Shown here: positions 48,161-59,899 of the stretch, one piece after another
How positions within the stretch are numbered: the first letter of the stretch is position 1
Layout: each line of letters opens with the position of its first letter
DNA from: Gnetum montanum
Lineage: Eukaryota; Streptophyta; Gnetopsida; Gnetales; Gnetaceae
NCBI GenBank assembly: GCA_015680685.1
Contig: MNCI01003377.1
Span: 547,604-609,603 of the forward strand
Length of the DNA: 62,000 bases
Direction: 5' to 3'
Notes under the pieces: model-generated
Told to the model about the DNA's origin: nothing
The model's database searches: none
The model's input: only the letters and a program-made list of their open reading frames with translations
Program-made: the position numbers and the translations under genes

Positions 48161-48796
48161 CATGGAGGGGTCAATATATATCTGATGTTGGCAGACCCTG
48201 GGATCAACTCCGGTTAACTCAAGATATGACCATGCAAATGCAACATCCTATTTGTTCATCACCTTTAGCAACTTTTTCTTTTTTTCAGGAGCAAGGGTGG
48301 CATTGATAATTACCAGCTTCCCATTTTGCAAAAATGCATATTCTAAGTGGGCCAGTAAGGACTTGAGCTCCAGGGGCTCTTGTTTGAAGCTTTCAAGGAT
48401 TTGCAGCTTTCCCCAATCATCATGGTTATCAACAGTGGAGACTTGTTGATGAACCTATTCCATTTCATCGATGCTTTCTACATAGGCTTGTACAAGTCCC
48501 TTAGATGCTTCCATGCACAATGTGCTACTAGTAGGATTAGTTGTCAACCACTAGGTACCTTCTTGAGTTGTGGTTGCTGCGTACAGGCACTGTTGAACTG
48601 GCAATTCTTCGGTACACCGACTGCATGCTTGAATGGATGTCCGCTTGGTGGACCATAACTGCTGTACATAGTTGCACCCTGAGTCATTATATGCGATGCA
48701 TGGAACATGCTTCTTCTCAATCTTTCTAAAAGGATTTTTCTTTGAGATTTCAAGGAAAAGATCTCAGAGTCCTAGTCTTGCATCCACCGTGCTCAG

Positions 48797-49066
48797 CTAG
48801 GCTCTTCCCATTATGATTGGGAAGTTTCCCTTGAAATTTTCCACATGGATGATAAGGAAATCAGCAGGATAAGACCACCGACAAACAGTGGTCACAATAT
48901 CCTCCACCAATCCCAAGGGAATGGTGATGGATTGGTCTGCTAGCTCAAGCCAAATGTTGCTCTTCTTTAGTGGGGATAGGTTCCAATTCTTGTACATGTT
49001 GTGAGAGATCAAATTGACCCTTGACCTCGACTCTAGGAGATCTTTACATGGCTCATTCCCTACCAC
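48797..49066 (-). pseudogene. Aspartic protease of element 2, catalytic triad altered
   Basis: Segment reads CKDLLESRSRVNLIS where element 3 has CKALLDSGFDVNLIS: the catalytic D-S-G is E-S-R. The rest (LELADQSITIPLGLVEDIV, YPADFLIIHV, FPIIMGRAWL-like) is well kept. Between it and RT (48797-48160) lies a broken linker. Confidence 0.75.
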
Positions 49067-49349
49067 CTAAAGATAGATGAGGGGGCTTTCCAGATCAATC
49101 AATTTTCAGGAAAGATGGCCTGCCTTTATCCAATTGGTCACTGCGTGTGTGAGCATGACTGTTTATACATTGGAGGGTGTTTGATTTGAAGGTTGCTTGA
49201 GTGGTGGAACAGCGGAGGTGGTTTGAAGTTCAGAGGCACCAGCCATAGGTGGGTGTGAGGGTATGTTCAGACTGTTGGGCCGAAAAAAGGATGTTTTTAT
49301 GGTTTGGGTTCCAGTCCACTCAGCTGAGGTGTTGGTTGTAGGTTCACAG

Positions 49350-51300
49350 CCCTCGTAGCATTTCTTTGTTGTGGCTGTGGCGGTATCTCCCCTTGCATAG
49401 GTGGAGTAGGTGGTAGTTGAGTGGAATGTTGTGGAGAAGGGGTGGCAGGAGAAGTTGACGGAGGATAGTAAAGATGTGGGATTTCCCCTGGGTGATAGAG
49501 ATTGTGGTTAGAAATATTCTAGGGGATGGTAATAATTTTGAAATGCGGCGTGACTGGAAGAGTCCCATGGAAAGACTGGTTGTTGGACGTAGTGCCCATA
49601 GGGATCTGGCTGTCGATAAGGGTACTGCTACCTTGGAGGTGGCATCCTTCACACTTGTGGGTGCTGCCACTGCTAAAGGTGTTCATAAGGTTGTAGCGAC
49701 ACTCCACTTGGATAATATCCTTTCCATTGGTGGAACTACCTGGAATTGCCTTGTGGGTAAGGCAACCTTCGGGGTGTTTGCCTCTATGCCAAACAAGGGT
49801 TCAATGCGTACATCCTAGAGTCTTGAAGATGTGACACCACAGGACAACACCCCTTAGGATGTTCGTATTGGCATATGCCACATTCATGGTCTTCCTCCGT
49901 ATAAGAGTCTACAACCTGTTCAGCTACAACAACTTTGCCCTTGCCCTTATGATGGGCACGTTCAGCTTCCTTCTTCTTATGCCAATCACAATCATTACCT
50001 TGCTCTCTGGACTCCTCTGCAATTTTTAGAACACTTTGAAATCTTTCATCCAGAGAGTCCCACATCTTATCAACCTTTGTCAATATTTTAGATGCAAACT
50101 TTTGTAAGGGAAAGGTTTTTCGGTTCACCGCTACTTCCAATGGTGATTCCTCCTCATCTTCTCAAAATCAGACTTCCCTCTTTCTGATGGAAGGATTCCG
50201 GTTAAACTCCTCTACACTCTCCTTCTTTCTAAGTTCCCCCTCTTCTTTGGCCACTTGCTCAATGAGGCACTGCAGTTGATGGACCCTTAGTTCTGATAAT
50301 CATCCTTGGGCGTAAACGCCAAGGGTCTTTCTTGTTTCAAAGCAGAGCCCATCAATGATATGGCAAAGATGTGCCTGCTGAGAGTAGCCATGACCAGAGC
50401 ACCAATGTAGCAATGAATAGTACCTACTCATGGCTGCATCCAAGTGTTCATGATTCCCTTGCTTCCAACCTTGGATTTGACGTCTCAGATTCACCACTTT
50501 GGAGTACGTTTGATACTTTTTATTGAAAATCTCAAGCATCGTACTCCATCTTCTGATTAATTCCAATTCCAAAGATCGGTACCATCTTTCTGATTACTTG
50601 ATGAGTGTACAAGGGAATAGCTTAAGCTTCTGCCAATCATTATCTATATTCTGCAGGGTGCAAGCATTATGGAATGCTTGCAAGTGAGTTTGTGGATCAC
50701 AATTGTATCCCCCTTCAAATCTAGGGATGTTGTTCATGTTAATGCATCTGATCTTGCTATCCTTTAAGTGTCTACTAGGGATCTAAACTACCTCAGTGAT
50801 ATGAAGCATGCTCCAAGTAGCCAACAATGGCTCATCCGAGTCATAGTCCTGTTGAGCACCATGGTATCTATGATGATTCTGGTTGCCCCTCCTTTCATGA
50901 CGGTGAGGCTTGTGTGTTTGGTCACGTGCTTCCTCACACTGTTCCTTTCGGTCCTTATGATCACCATCACCCCCCTCCTTCCTACCATGGTTATGATCAG
51001 AGTCTAAACTAGATGAAGGTAATGGGAAGTGAGAGGATGGAGAAGAGGGAGATGGATCGCCACCACCCTAGTGTCAATCTCCCCCTCTACTTTGGTTGCG
51101 GCCTCGATCTTTCTACCCATCTTTGCATGCGTTGTGACTTTTCTAATGTGATCCTCCATCCTCATGGGGATCTCGGTCACTTGATTTTTTATTCTGGATG
51201 ATGGACTGAAGGATCTGGTGCCCCAGAGAAAGTTCAGCTGAATGGGAGTCATGAAAGATAGGCTCCCCATCATCTTGCAGCCCTTGCAAGAATAAGGGAT
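49350..51300 (-). pseudogene. gag of element 2
   Basis: About 51290-50780 is an Asp/His/Arg-rich leader with stops. 50745-50300 is the Retrotrans_gag core: NNIPRFEGGYNCDPQTHLQAFHNACTLQ-type (in two pieces), WQKLKLFP, FNKKYQTYSKVVNLRRQIQG, RYYSLLHWCSGHG, GLCFETRKTLGVYAQ. 50140-49784 carries a helical segment and a zinc knuckle (CGICQYEHPKGCCPV). A Pro/Ser/Gln-rich tail runs to about 49350. Same architecture as element 1 gag. Confidence 0.8.
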
Positions 51301-51473
51301 TACTGAATTATTTTCCCTTCACGTGTTTGTACCATTCTACCTACTACTGATCTCGTGCTCATTGCACATCAATGGGATGATGGTCCCAGTAGTCATGGTC
51401 CTCCATGACGTACTCCATACTGTGGTCCTTGATGCCTAGTTTGGTAAGATTGTGGAATAGCATTCCAGAAGCT

Positions 51474-52254
51474 GAACCCTTTTTTAGAATGGTTGTTGTC
51501 CTCTCAACCTCACTTGTGTTGTTCTGATTGCAATGGTTAAGTAAGATTGAGGCAATTGATTTTTATGGCTTTTTACTTGATCTTTTGGCGTCTAATTAAG
51601 GTATGGGAAGTAAGGAATGAAATATTATCTAATCTATAATTATCCTAATCTATATCTTAACTATTCCTAGCATAAGTATCCGATCCCATCTTTTGGGCAC
51701 ATCCTAAGCATCCCCTAACCACTACTGGGTTACCAGACATTAAGCGTCACTAGGTTACCAAGTGTTGGGTTTACGTTCGAGATGGTCGTACTTATGGTTT
51801 GTATGAACTATGAATGAGCAATAGCGATTAGACTAATAATAAGAGAAACTTAAGTAATTATCAAAGCATATAAATATTAAGCTATTAAATGCATTAAATG
51901 ACTAAGTCCAAATGCTACAAGGAATGCTTGAAAGCTCGTCTTTATTACCGTTCACGCCAATGGGCTTAGATACATCAACGCTTGAATAAAGAGCTGGACA
52001 CCTTCTTTACACCTACTATGGGCACTTGGAAAATATTTTAACTCTCACGGAAAAAAACTGCAAGAGCTTTGTTACAAATGACAAAAAGGTACTTGAGAGA
52101 GGCAGAAGCCCTCTTATTTATAGGCTGGAATAGGTTCTGCGTAAACGGGGGCACGTCGACGTATGGAAGGATGCGTCGACAGGCCTACATCGATGAGGCC
52201 ATGTATACCGGGCCACATCAATGCGTAAACGCATGACCAAATGACACTTCATCA
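51474..52254 (-). mobile_element. 5' LTR of element 2, internal (U5) end deleted
   Basis: Matches 39590-40401 closely from 'aacccttt(g/t)ttagaatgg'. The first about 115 bp, including TGATGAGCGG, are absent, together with the primer-binding site; unrelated-looking sequence (51300-51473) abuts instead. Perfect octamer CGTCGACG at 52154-52161. Confidence 0.85.
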
Positions 52255-52259
52255 ATAGG
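52255..52259. repeat. Target-site duplication ATAGG, right copy (element 2)
   Basis: Exact repeat of 39466-39470. Confidence 0.85.
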
Positions 52260-53100
52260 TATATAGCTAGATAGCCTATTAGCAAAGAGATGATAGAGAA
52301 GTTTTGCAAGTTGGACCCTCCTACATTCTTTGGTACAAAGAATCTCACTGCAATGATAAAGTGGCTTGAGGATCTCGAGAAGACATTTGACTTGATGGGA
52401 TTCACCTTAACTTAATAGACTAGATTAGCAGTATATTAGCTAATAAACACTATAGGACATTGATGAAGTTCTAAAGATCAGGCTAAGATATGGATAGGAT
52501 AGAAGGATATGCAGGTAGATTGATTGGTTTCCTTTAGTTGTAGATTATTTCTATATGGTATGCCAAATCTAGGGTGAAAGAGTTGTATATATTATATTAG
52601 GATAGTTGGCCTACGATAGAGTATGATGTCTAGTTAGTAGAGCTTAGTAGCTATGTGACCAAGTTGATAAATGGTCATGATAGGCCAAATAGATTTCTTA
52701 AAGAACTTTCCCTAGAATTAAAGCATTATATTCTATTACTTCATCTTATTTTCTATGATGATGCATGTTAAGTGACCATGGATTTGAAGAGGAGTTTGAT
52801 TAAGAATGATATTTGATGAGAATGGAGGTAGGAATAGAGGAGAGGACCACTACTTGAAGGAATACCTAGTCTCACCAAGTAGGCTTGAGAAGGATGTGAT
52901 GGTGATGGATATGATTATGGAAGGCTATAACCAATAGCTAGCAATGATGCTCCTTCCACTAGATATGGAGTTTGTATAGTTTGTTATAGATTTGGATAAT
53001 TAGGGCATGTTTAGGAAAATTTCTCCAATTGATATTCTTATGGTTAGCAAGGATATTGGTCTAGGGAGTACCCAAAGTAGATAGTAGATGATGGTAAAGG
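52255..53100 (+). pseudogene. gag (continued) of the old chromovirus-like element
   Basis: Resumes after element 2: KFCKLDPPTFFGTKN and MIKWLEDLEKTFDLMGF, the typical Ty3-gypsy gag start (PPxFxG...WLxxxExxF). At about 52970-53020 a zinc knuckle CYRFG-stop-LGHV is visible. Very rich in TAG stops. Confidence 0.75.
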
Positions 53101-53279
53101 TAGAGGTTGAGGATAGGAAAATCCAACAACTAGTGGACATGGAGCTCATAGTAGACAGCTTGATGGAGTAGGATAGAAAACCCATGATTAGGTATATGTT
53201 CTAACAGATCAGCCATTAGACATGTAGTCCAAAAATATTATAAAGTCATGAGGTATTATCTTAAATCTTCTTGTATATT

Positions 53280-55080
53280 TTTATTTGAACTTGGTACTAC
53301 CATTCTTTTGTAGAGCTTAGAGTTATATCACAAGTAGCTCTTCCATGTTGCATTCTTCTTTCAAGGGTATTAGTGTATTTCACTAGGGGTCATGAGACTT
53401 AGATAGATTTTCGTATGATGGATCTTGATGAGTATAATATCATTTTAGGCATAGATTGACTATTACAATTCAATGCTAGTTTGGATTGTTAGTAGAATCT
53501 CTTGAGATTACACATAGTTGATGGCGATTAGGTAGATATTTACACCCATACTAGATCAATCCATTTAAATTTCATAACATTTAGAATGTTTCAATGGATG
53601 CTTTAGAAGAGGCATAGTTACTGCATGACATCAATATATTATTCAAAGATAGTGAAGTTGGCTTAGATTCTAGGCACATGAGTTTCTAGATGTATTATAT
53701 ACTAATTTGTCTATTTTTGTCACCTAGGTAGAAGGTAGATTTTGAGATTATGCCACAACCTACAAGAAAATCTATGTTAATGCATTCAAATAGAATTTAT
53801 TTGATGAAGTTGATAGGGTTGAAAATTTACTTACAAGATTTGATTAATAAAGGCCTAATTCAGCATGGTGTTTCTCCTTAAAATGCTTCAATGATGTTCA
53901 TGTGAAATTAGGATGGACTCACATAATTTTAGATTGATTATAAGCATCTTAATTAGGTGATATTGAAGAATAAATATCATCTTCTATGTATTAGGTGAAG
54001 ATTGATATCATGTTTAACTATCATCAAGTGCAAGCCAAAGAGCAAGATGTGTTGAAGACAACATTCAGGATTTGATATGGTCATTATGAGTTCTTGATCC
54101 TTCTATTTGCATTGAAAAATTATCTAGTGGTATTTATGCATTTGATGAATAATGTGTTGTGATTTTTCTTGATTAGTTTGTGATAGTATTTATTAATAAT
54201 ATTTTGGTATATGTTCCAAATGACCAAAAGCATGTAGAGCACTTATGAACTATGTTACGAATCTTATGGTACTATTAGTTATATGCACAACCATTTAATT
54301 GTTTTATTTGGTAGTTAGAAATTTAGTTCTTAGGTCATGTTGTTTCTAGGATAGGTTTTATAGTAGATTTAGCCAAGATTATATTAGTTTAGAATTGGCT
54401 AGTTTTGTAAATAGTAGTAGAGATCCATAGTTTCTTGGAGTTGGTTGGATACTACCATAAATTTGTAGAGTACTTTTTCCACATAGATTCTTCTTTGACT
54501 CTATTGTTAAGGAAAGAGACTAGTTTTATATGAAATGCAACTTATTAGAAAACATTTGATGATTTGAAGCATAGATTTATGTTTGCTCTAGTATTGATTT
54601 CTTCCATACTAGGTCATTTGTATGATGTATGTACAAATACCTTAAGTGAAAGATTTGAGTATATTCTAATATAACATGAATATGTAGTAGTGTATGCTTC
54701 CTACTAGTTAAGGCTACATGAGACTCATTATCTAGTTCATAATCATGAGTTAGGCACAATAGTCTTTACTTTGATGTTTTAGTAACATTATCATTATGGT
54801 GAATAGGTGACTATATGTACTAATCATAAGGATCTCTAGTATCTTATGAGTCAAGCATAGTTGACATTGTGATAGAGGAGATGGGTAGAGCTTCTTTCAA
54901 ACTTTGAATTTACCATCTAGTATAGGTTTGGTAGGACTAATCAAGTGGCAAATACAGTAAGTAGAGTTTCTAGTAGACTCAATAGTTGTTCATCTAATCA
55001 AACTTTCACAAAAGCTTACATAAGCAATAATAATAAGATTCTTGGTGTAAAGAGTTGTAGTAGCAAATGACAAAATATGG
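53280..55080 (+). pseudogene. Protease-RT-RNase H of the old chromovirus-like element
   Basis: About 53415-53470: protease end MDLDEYNIILGID. 53820-53990: RT N-terminal with LKIYLQDLINKGLIQHGVSP and LKNKYHL. 54060-54250: FRIWYGHYEFLILLFALKNY, then the catalytic region as F-INN-ILVY (expected FIDDILVYS). 54320-54480: FLGHVVSRIGFIVDLAKI and IHSFLELVGYYHKFVEYF. 54700-55020: RNase H with HELGTIVFTL, ICTNHKDLQYLM and RRWVELLSNFEFTI. Dense TAG codons stand where Trp or Gln is expected. Integrase is not seen before the LTR of element 3. Confidence 0.8.
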
Positions 55081-55187
55081 ATTAGTTATCTTAGATAGTT
55101 AGGGTGTACTTTAGAGGGATAACCAAATATGTGTTCTAGTTATGCTTCATTCTTAGTTATAGGACGAGGTACTTATGAGAAAATATC

Positions 55188-55192
55188 ATATG
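55188..55192. repeat. Presumed target-site duplication ATATG (element 3, left)
   Basis: Five bases before the LTR start. The partner lies beyond the window, so it is unverified. Confidence 0.35.
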
Positions 55193-56014
55193 TGATGAGC
55201 GGCGAGGTACCCCTACACTCAACCATACAAATATGAGTGTTTCATGCACGATTCGGTCGAATTCTAAGGACTAAGTGCCTATGCACCTATGTGGAACAAT
55301 AACGGGTTGATTAATCGTTGTCTTCCCAAACATACTTGTATGTCACGGTTGTATGGTTAAGTAAGCTTGAGGCATATAATTTTCATGGCTTTTATGTGTT
55401 TTATATCCTGTGCTAATAAGGAGGAGAGAGAATAATAACTAAGTAACTAATTTAATTTAGCTATTCATTAACTAAGTTCTAAGTACTCCTAACACTAGTA
55501 TCCGTTCCCACTTACCGTACACATCTTGAACCAGTGCAATGCTGCTGGGGTTACCAAACGCTAATCGTTATTGGGTTACCAAGCGCTACACGCATGCTTG
55601 AAGCGGTTGTACTGAGTGTATTTAACTAAGAGTGTTTTAGGGTGAGAGAAATCATTAATTAACTATGAAAGCATTAAATAATAATTAACACTAATTAATC
55701 TATTATGTATGTTGCAAGGTTTATCATAAAGTTCATCTTGATTACCGTACACAAAGTGTGCTTAGGTACACAATGCTTGAATAAAGATCCGTTCACTCTA
55801 TGACTCCTACTGTGGGCACGCAAAAATAATTCTAACTCTGGAGGGAGAAAATGACAAGAGTTTGGCTAAGGGACTAACTTCTAACTGTGGAAACCAAGGG
55901 AATTGCCTCTTATTTATAAACAAGGAGACGAGACGTGATATCTGATATTTGACATTGCATGGTAGATCCAATATCACAGACGCGATATCGCGTACACGAT
56001 ATCATGGTTCATGA
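55193..56014 (-). mobile_element. 3' LTR of element 3 (822 bp)
   Basis: TGATGAGCGGCGAGGTACCCC...GGTTCATGA, next to TACCCCCATGACTGA. U3 modules are of the GATATC type: CGCGATATCGCG 55981-55992 and a one-mismatch form of the 20-bp palindrome (55984-56003). TATA box on minus at about 55911-55919. Confidence 0.88.
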
Positions 56015-56029
56015 TACCCCCATGACTGA
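56015..56029 (-). promoter_or_regulatory. Polypurine tract of element 3
   Basis: Minus strand TCAGTCATGGGGGTA. A similar GTCATGGGGG is at 56587-56595 and CAATCATGGGGG at 57767-57778. Confidence 0.65.
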
Positions 56030-56749
56030 ATGAAAACTCATCCTTGAGTTCCTTAAAAAATATTGGAAAGGTATGGGATTATTAACTGAATGACCATTGA
56101 TGGTGGAATGGGTTGACTGACTCAACGTGCCCAGTGAACGGATCAACAATACAATACATGACAGCATTAGTGTTCATAACCACAAAAGTGAACACTATAC
56201 ATAAATGACATTAAGCCTTATTTGGTAGTTGGAAAAGAAGGAGAGAGAGAAAGAATAAGACATGCAGCTGCCAATGCAAATATTGCGCCTTGTGTTGTTT
56301 GTCCATAGCCATGCTTCCAATCTTGCTCCTTTCGCAAATGTTCTAGTTCTAGTCCATCCTGAGTGTTTCCTCCAGGGCCATTCCATTATTGTATGATCGC
56401 CATCTGCACATACAACATAGTCACAAACGAGTGAGGATAGATAAATCACAATGTAGTTGATACCTTGCCTTGATGTGAGGTGCATTGGTTGAGTTGTGGT
56501 TATGGTAGATACTGGTTTTGGAGTTTTAACACTGGTGACTACCTAAGGTGTAGGGGTTAGAAAAAATTAAAAAATTTGTGCTCGGGCCCCCATGACGAAG
56601 AGCAAACCTTCGGTAGTGATAGGGTGGAAAAAGATAAGGAGTAAGAAAGGTGGAGAAAAAGTAACAATGGAAATGCCAATAAATAAGAAAGGTGGATGTC
56701 ATAGATGGGTATGAAACAAAAAGTTGTTGATTACAGAAAATGTTTAAGG
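56030..56749 (-). other. 3' spacer of element 3
   Basis: A 96-codon frame at 56485-56195 with no recognisable motif. I see none of the conserved PWEVP/AWM blocks of the extra ORF here. Confidence 0.4.
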
Positions 56750-57279
56750 NNNNNNNNNNNNNNNNNNNNNNNNNNNNNNNNNNNNNNNNNNNNNNNNNNN
56801 NNNNNNNNNNNNNNNNNNNNNNNNNNNNNNNNNNNNNNNNNNNNNNNNNNNNNNNNNNNNNNNNNNNNNNNNNNNNNNNNNNNNNNNNNNNNNNNNNNNN
56901 NNNNNNNNNNNNNNNNNNNNNNNNNNNNNNNNNNNNNNNNNNNNNNNNNNNNNNNNNNNNNNNNNNNNNNNNNNNNNNNNNNNNNNNNNNNNNNNNNNNN
57001 NNNNNNNNNNNNNNNNNNNNNNNNNNNNNNNNNNNNNNNNNNNNNNNNNNNNNNNNNNNNNNNNNNNNNNNNNNNNNNNNNNNNNNNNNNNNNNNNNNNN
57101 NNNNNNNNNNNNNNNNNNNNNNNNNNNNNNNNNNNNNNNNNNNNNNNNNNNNNNNNNNNNNNNNNNNNNNNNNNNNNNNNNNNNNNNNNNNNNNNNNNNN
57201 NNNNNNNNNNNNNNNNNNNNNNNNNNNNNNNNNNNNNNNNNNNNNNNNNNNNNNNNNNNNNNNNNNNNNNNNNNNNNNN
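56750..57279. other. Assembly gap (530 N)
   Basis: Run of N inside element 3. Any frame across it is meaningless. Confidence 0.99.
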
Positions 57280-57599
57280 CATCCTTTGAGTCCTTTCTCA
57301 GTTTGAGAAATACCCAGCCACCAATTCATTAATAGTTTTATTAGAGGAAGGAACTGTACAGTTCCAAGCCAAGAAAAACCATAGGATTGTATGGATGCAT
57401 GAACTATGTGGACTCATTGCCTGTTAATCAAAAGAACCATACCCTAATTATCAACATCATACTTCAAAGGTAAAATCCAAACATTAGTAATCAATATGAT
57501 ATTATTCATACCACCATCATAAACACTTATTGGGTGACGAACAAAATGAAGTAATCACACAAAGAAATGGTAAAAATATGAACGATGGTATAAAAAAAA

Positions 57600-57720
57600 A
57601 ACAAGAAGATTAAAGAAATGTGCAAAACAAAAATGTGTAAAACAAAAATATGTAAAATAAAAATATGTAAAAAAAATGTGTAAAACAAAAATAGGTTAAA
57701 CAAAAATGTGTAAAAAAAAT
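57600..57720 (-). repeat. A-rich minisatellite after integrase of element 3
   Basis: About seven imperfect 13-16-bp units of 'atgtgtaaaacaaaa' type. A single-copy-like equivalent occurs in element 2 (about 45420-45465). Confidence 0.75.
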
Positions 57721-57809
57721 TTAGAAAGAATTGAAGGCCTTTAATGATTAGCAAGGATGGCCATCTCCCCCATGATTGAATGGGAAAGAGGAGATCCAAA
57801 ATAACGAGC

Positions 57810-58990
57810 AAGGTTACCCACTTATAGAGGTAGCATATGTTCTGGTTGACCTAAACTCATGGAAAGGTTTTGTTTGTTGCACATTGATTAACAGTCTCTT
57901 ATCTAGGCTCTCAGGTTTATATATGGTCATGGCTTCTAAAGGAAAAGTTGCATAGATAATATAAGTTCCTTCCCACAATGTTTGAAATTTGGTACGCTGT
58001 GACACATGTGTGGGATTCTAGTAGAGAACCTTATCTCCTGGCTAGTACTTAACTCTCCTAATTTTTTGGTCATGACATTGTTTATTAAATGCCTTGTGTA
58101 ACTCATTAGATGATAGGGTAGCTAGTCGGTTCTCATCTAGCAAGTTAAGAGTCATCAACCTTTGTTTTTGTGCTAGATCAAGGTCAAGGTTGAGGTCACA
58201 TGTCGTGGTTAGCATACGAAGCTCAGTTTGGATAGGAAGCATTGGAAGTTTTTCATACACTAACTTGTAGGGAGAGTAGCCTATAGGGAGTTTCCATGTG
58301 GAGTGATATGCCCAAAGAGAATCATTCAGTTTAGTGCTCCAGTCTCACCTATATTTGCTAATAGTTCTGGTCAATATCTTAGTAATCTCCCTGTTGGTGA
58401 CCTTGGCTTGACCGTTTGCTTGGGGGGTGGTATGGTGTAGTCAATTTGTGCTCAACCCCTAAGCATTGCATTAACTTCTGAAAAGTTGCACCTGTAAAGT
58501 ATGTACCATTATCTGAGATAAGTGCACGTGGCACACCAAACCTGTTGAGGACTTATTGTTAGACAAATCGTGCAGAAGTAGATGAGGTGCAATCTTTAAC
58601 TGCTATTGCTTTAACCCATTTTGTTAAGTAGTCTATGGAAATTAAAATGTATGCTTTTCCATTGGACATTGGTGTAATGGGCCCCATGAAATCAATTCCC
58701 CAAATGTCAAAGGATTCTAATGGTTGAATTCATTGTTGCGGACCCTCCATTCTAGCAGTCATTCCCCCATCACGTTGACAACACTCACAAGATTGGACGA
58801 ATTGATGGGTGTCCCAGAATAAGGTAGGCCAATAGTACCTTGCAAGTAGGATCTTAATGGCTATCGTCTCCCAGCATAATGACCCCCCACAAGGGCCCTC
58901 ATGAGCATCTTGAAGAACTCTCAGTTGATCTCTATCGGGAACACACCATTGAACCAAGCCATCGAGACATACTTTGTAAAGTTTTCCATT
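57810..58990 (-). pseudogene. Integrase of element 3
   Basis: 58957-58730: VQWCVPDRDQLRVLQDAHEG, PCGGSLC (the second His of HHCC is lost compared with GGHYAG in element 2), YYWPTLFWDTHQFVQSCECC. About 58700-58320: core with a YTKW-like region and an ICDNGT-type segment (seen as SDNGTYF-like around 58500). 58260-58042 and 58005-57814: LSSNELHKAFNKQCHDQKIR and KFQTLWEGTYIIYATFP, the C-terminal domain with GPY changed to GTY. Confidence 0.8.
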
Positions 58991-59189
58991 TATTTCTATA
59001 AAGTACTTGGCTCTGTGAAGAAACTATTGTTTCTTCTTAAGGTCTAACTCTTATGGTGTTTTTTGGGTAAAGAGATAGGTAAGAATGCTACTGTATTAAT
59101 TTGTCTCTGTGGGTGATTAATTATTCACTACACAAAGAGGAACTCATTAGGGAAGTGATCAGAAATAGGATACTTGTCCTCTTTGATGT

Positions 59190-59874
59190 CCCAATGCAAC
59201 TAAGATAAATGATCGGCAATTATGTTCTCGGTGCCTTTACGATCAATGATTGTTAGATTGAACTCTTGTAGAATTACCAGCCATTGTATAATATGGGGGC
59301 TTACCATTGGCTTACTCATGAGGAACCAGATGGCACTATGATTTGTGTGTATGAATACTTTATATCCCAATACATAGTGCCTAAATTTTTCTAGTGCAAA
59401 CACTACAACCATTAATTCTTTTTCTGAAGTCGTATAGTTAAGTTGTGCACCAATTATACTTCTACTTGCACAGTGGATGTAATAAGGACATTTTTGATCA
59501 CCTAACTATGTAAATATGGCCCCTAAGGCATAATTGGACGCATCAATCATGACATGGAATAGCCTATTCCAATCAGGAGCTTGTAGAATGGGTGTTTCTA
59601 CTAGCTTTTTCTTCAAAGTTTGGAAAGCTAGTTTGCATTCCCTGGTCCACTCAAAGGGTACGTCCTTTTTCATTAGCTCCACCAATGGTTTGGAAATATT
59701 TGAGAAGTTCTCTATGAATCTCCTATAGTAACCAGTGTGTCCAAAGAATGACCGAATGTCTTTGACAGTTTCTAGTTGATGGGTAATTCCTTGGATGACG
59801 TTGATTTTCTCAGGGTCTACCTCTATCCTTGCATGTGAAATTTTATGCCTAAGTACTACACCTTCTTGGATCAT
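59190..59874 (-). pseudogene. RT connection and RNase H of element 3
   Basis: 59874-59506 is an open 122-residue frame: EGVVLRHKISHARIEVDPEK, IRSFFGHTGYYRRFIENFSN, LMKKDVPFEWTRECKLAFQT, FHVMIDASNYALGAI, ending near a stop. 59412-59200 continues with VVFALEKFRHYVLGYKVFIH and LTIIDRKGTENIIADHLS. Confidence 0.85.
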
Positions 59875-59899
59875 TAAATGGATTTTTTGCTAGTTGATC

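Larger units (their letters stand above)
39471..52254 (-). mobile_element. Element 2: 12.8-kb Athila/Tat-like Ty3-gypsy retrotransposon
   Basis: Minus-strand order: 5' LTR (about 51474-52254), gag (about 51300-49350), protease (49066-48797), RT (about 48150-47480), RNase H (about 47480-46864), integrase (46750-45600), A-rich tract and spacer (45480-43970), U3-like block with TATA (43970-43855), extra ORF (43448 to about 40720), polypurine tract (40402-40417), 3' LTR (39471-40401). Perfect ATAGG duplications flank it, and it is nested in an older plus-strand Ty3-gypsy element. RT 'FMDDFS' and the gag type suggest the Athila/Tat branch rather than a chromovirus. Multiple stops and loss of the primer-binding site make it immobile. 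Confidence 0.88.

Noticed and set aside
56526-57329. Frames of 183-267 codons
   Set aside because: They consist almost wholly of the N gap.
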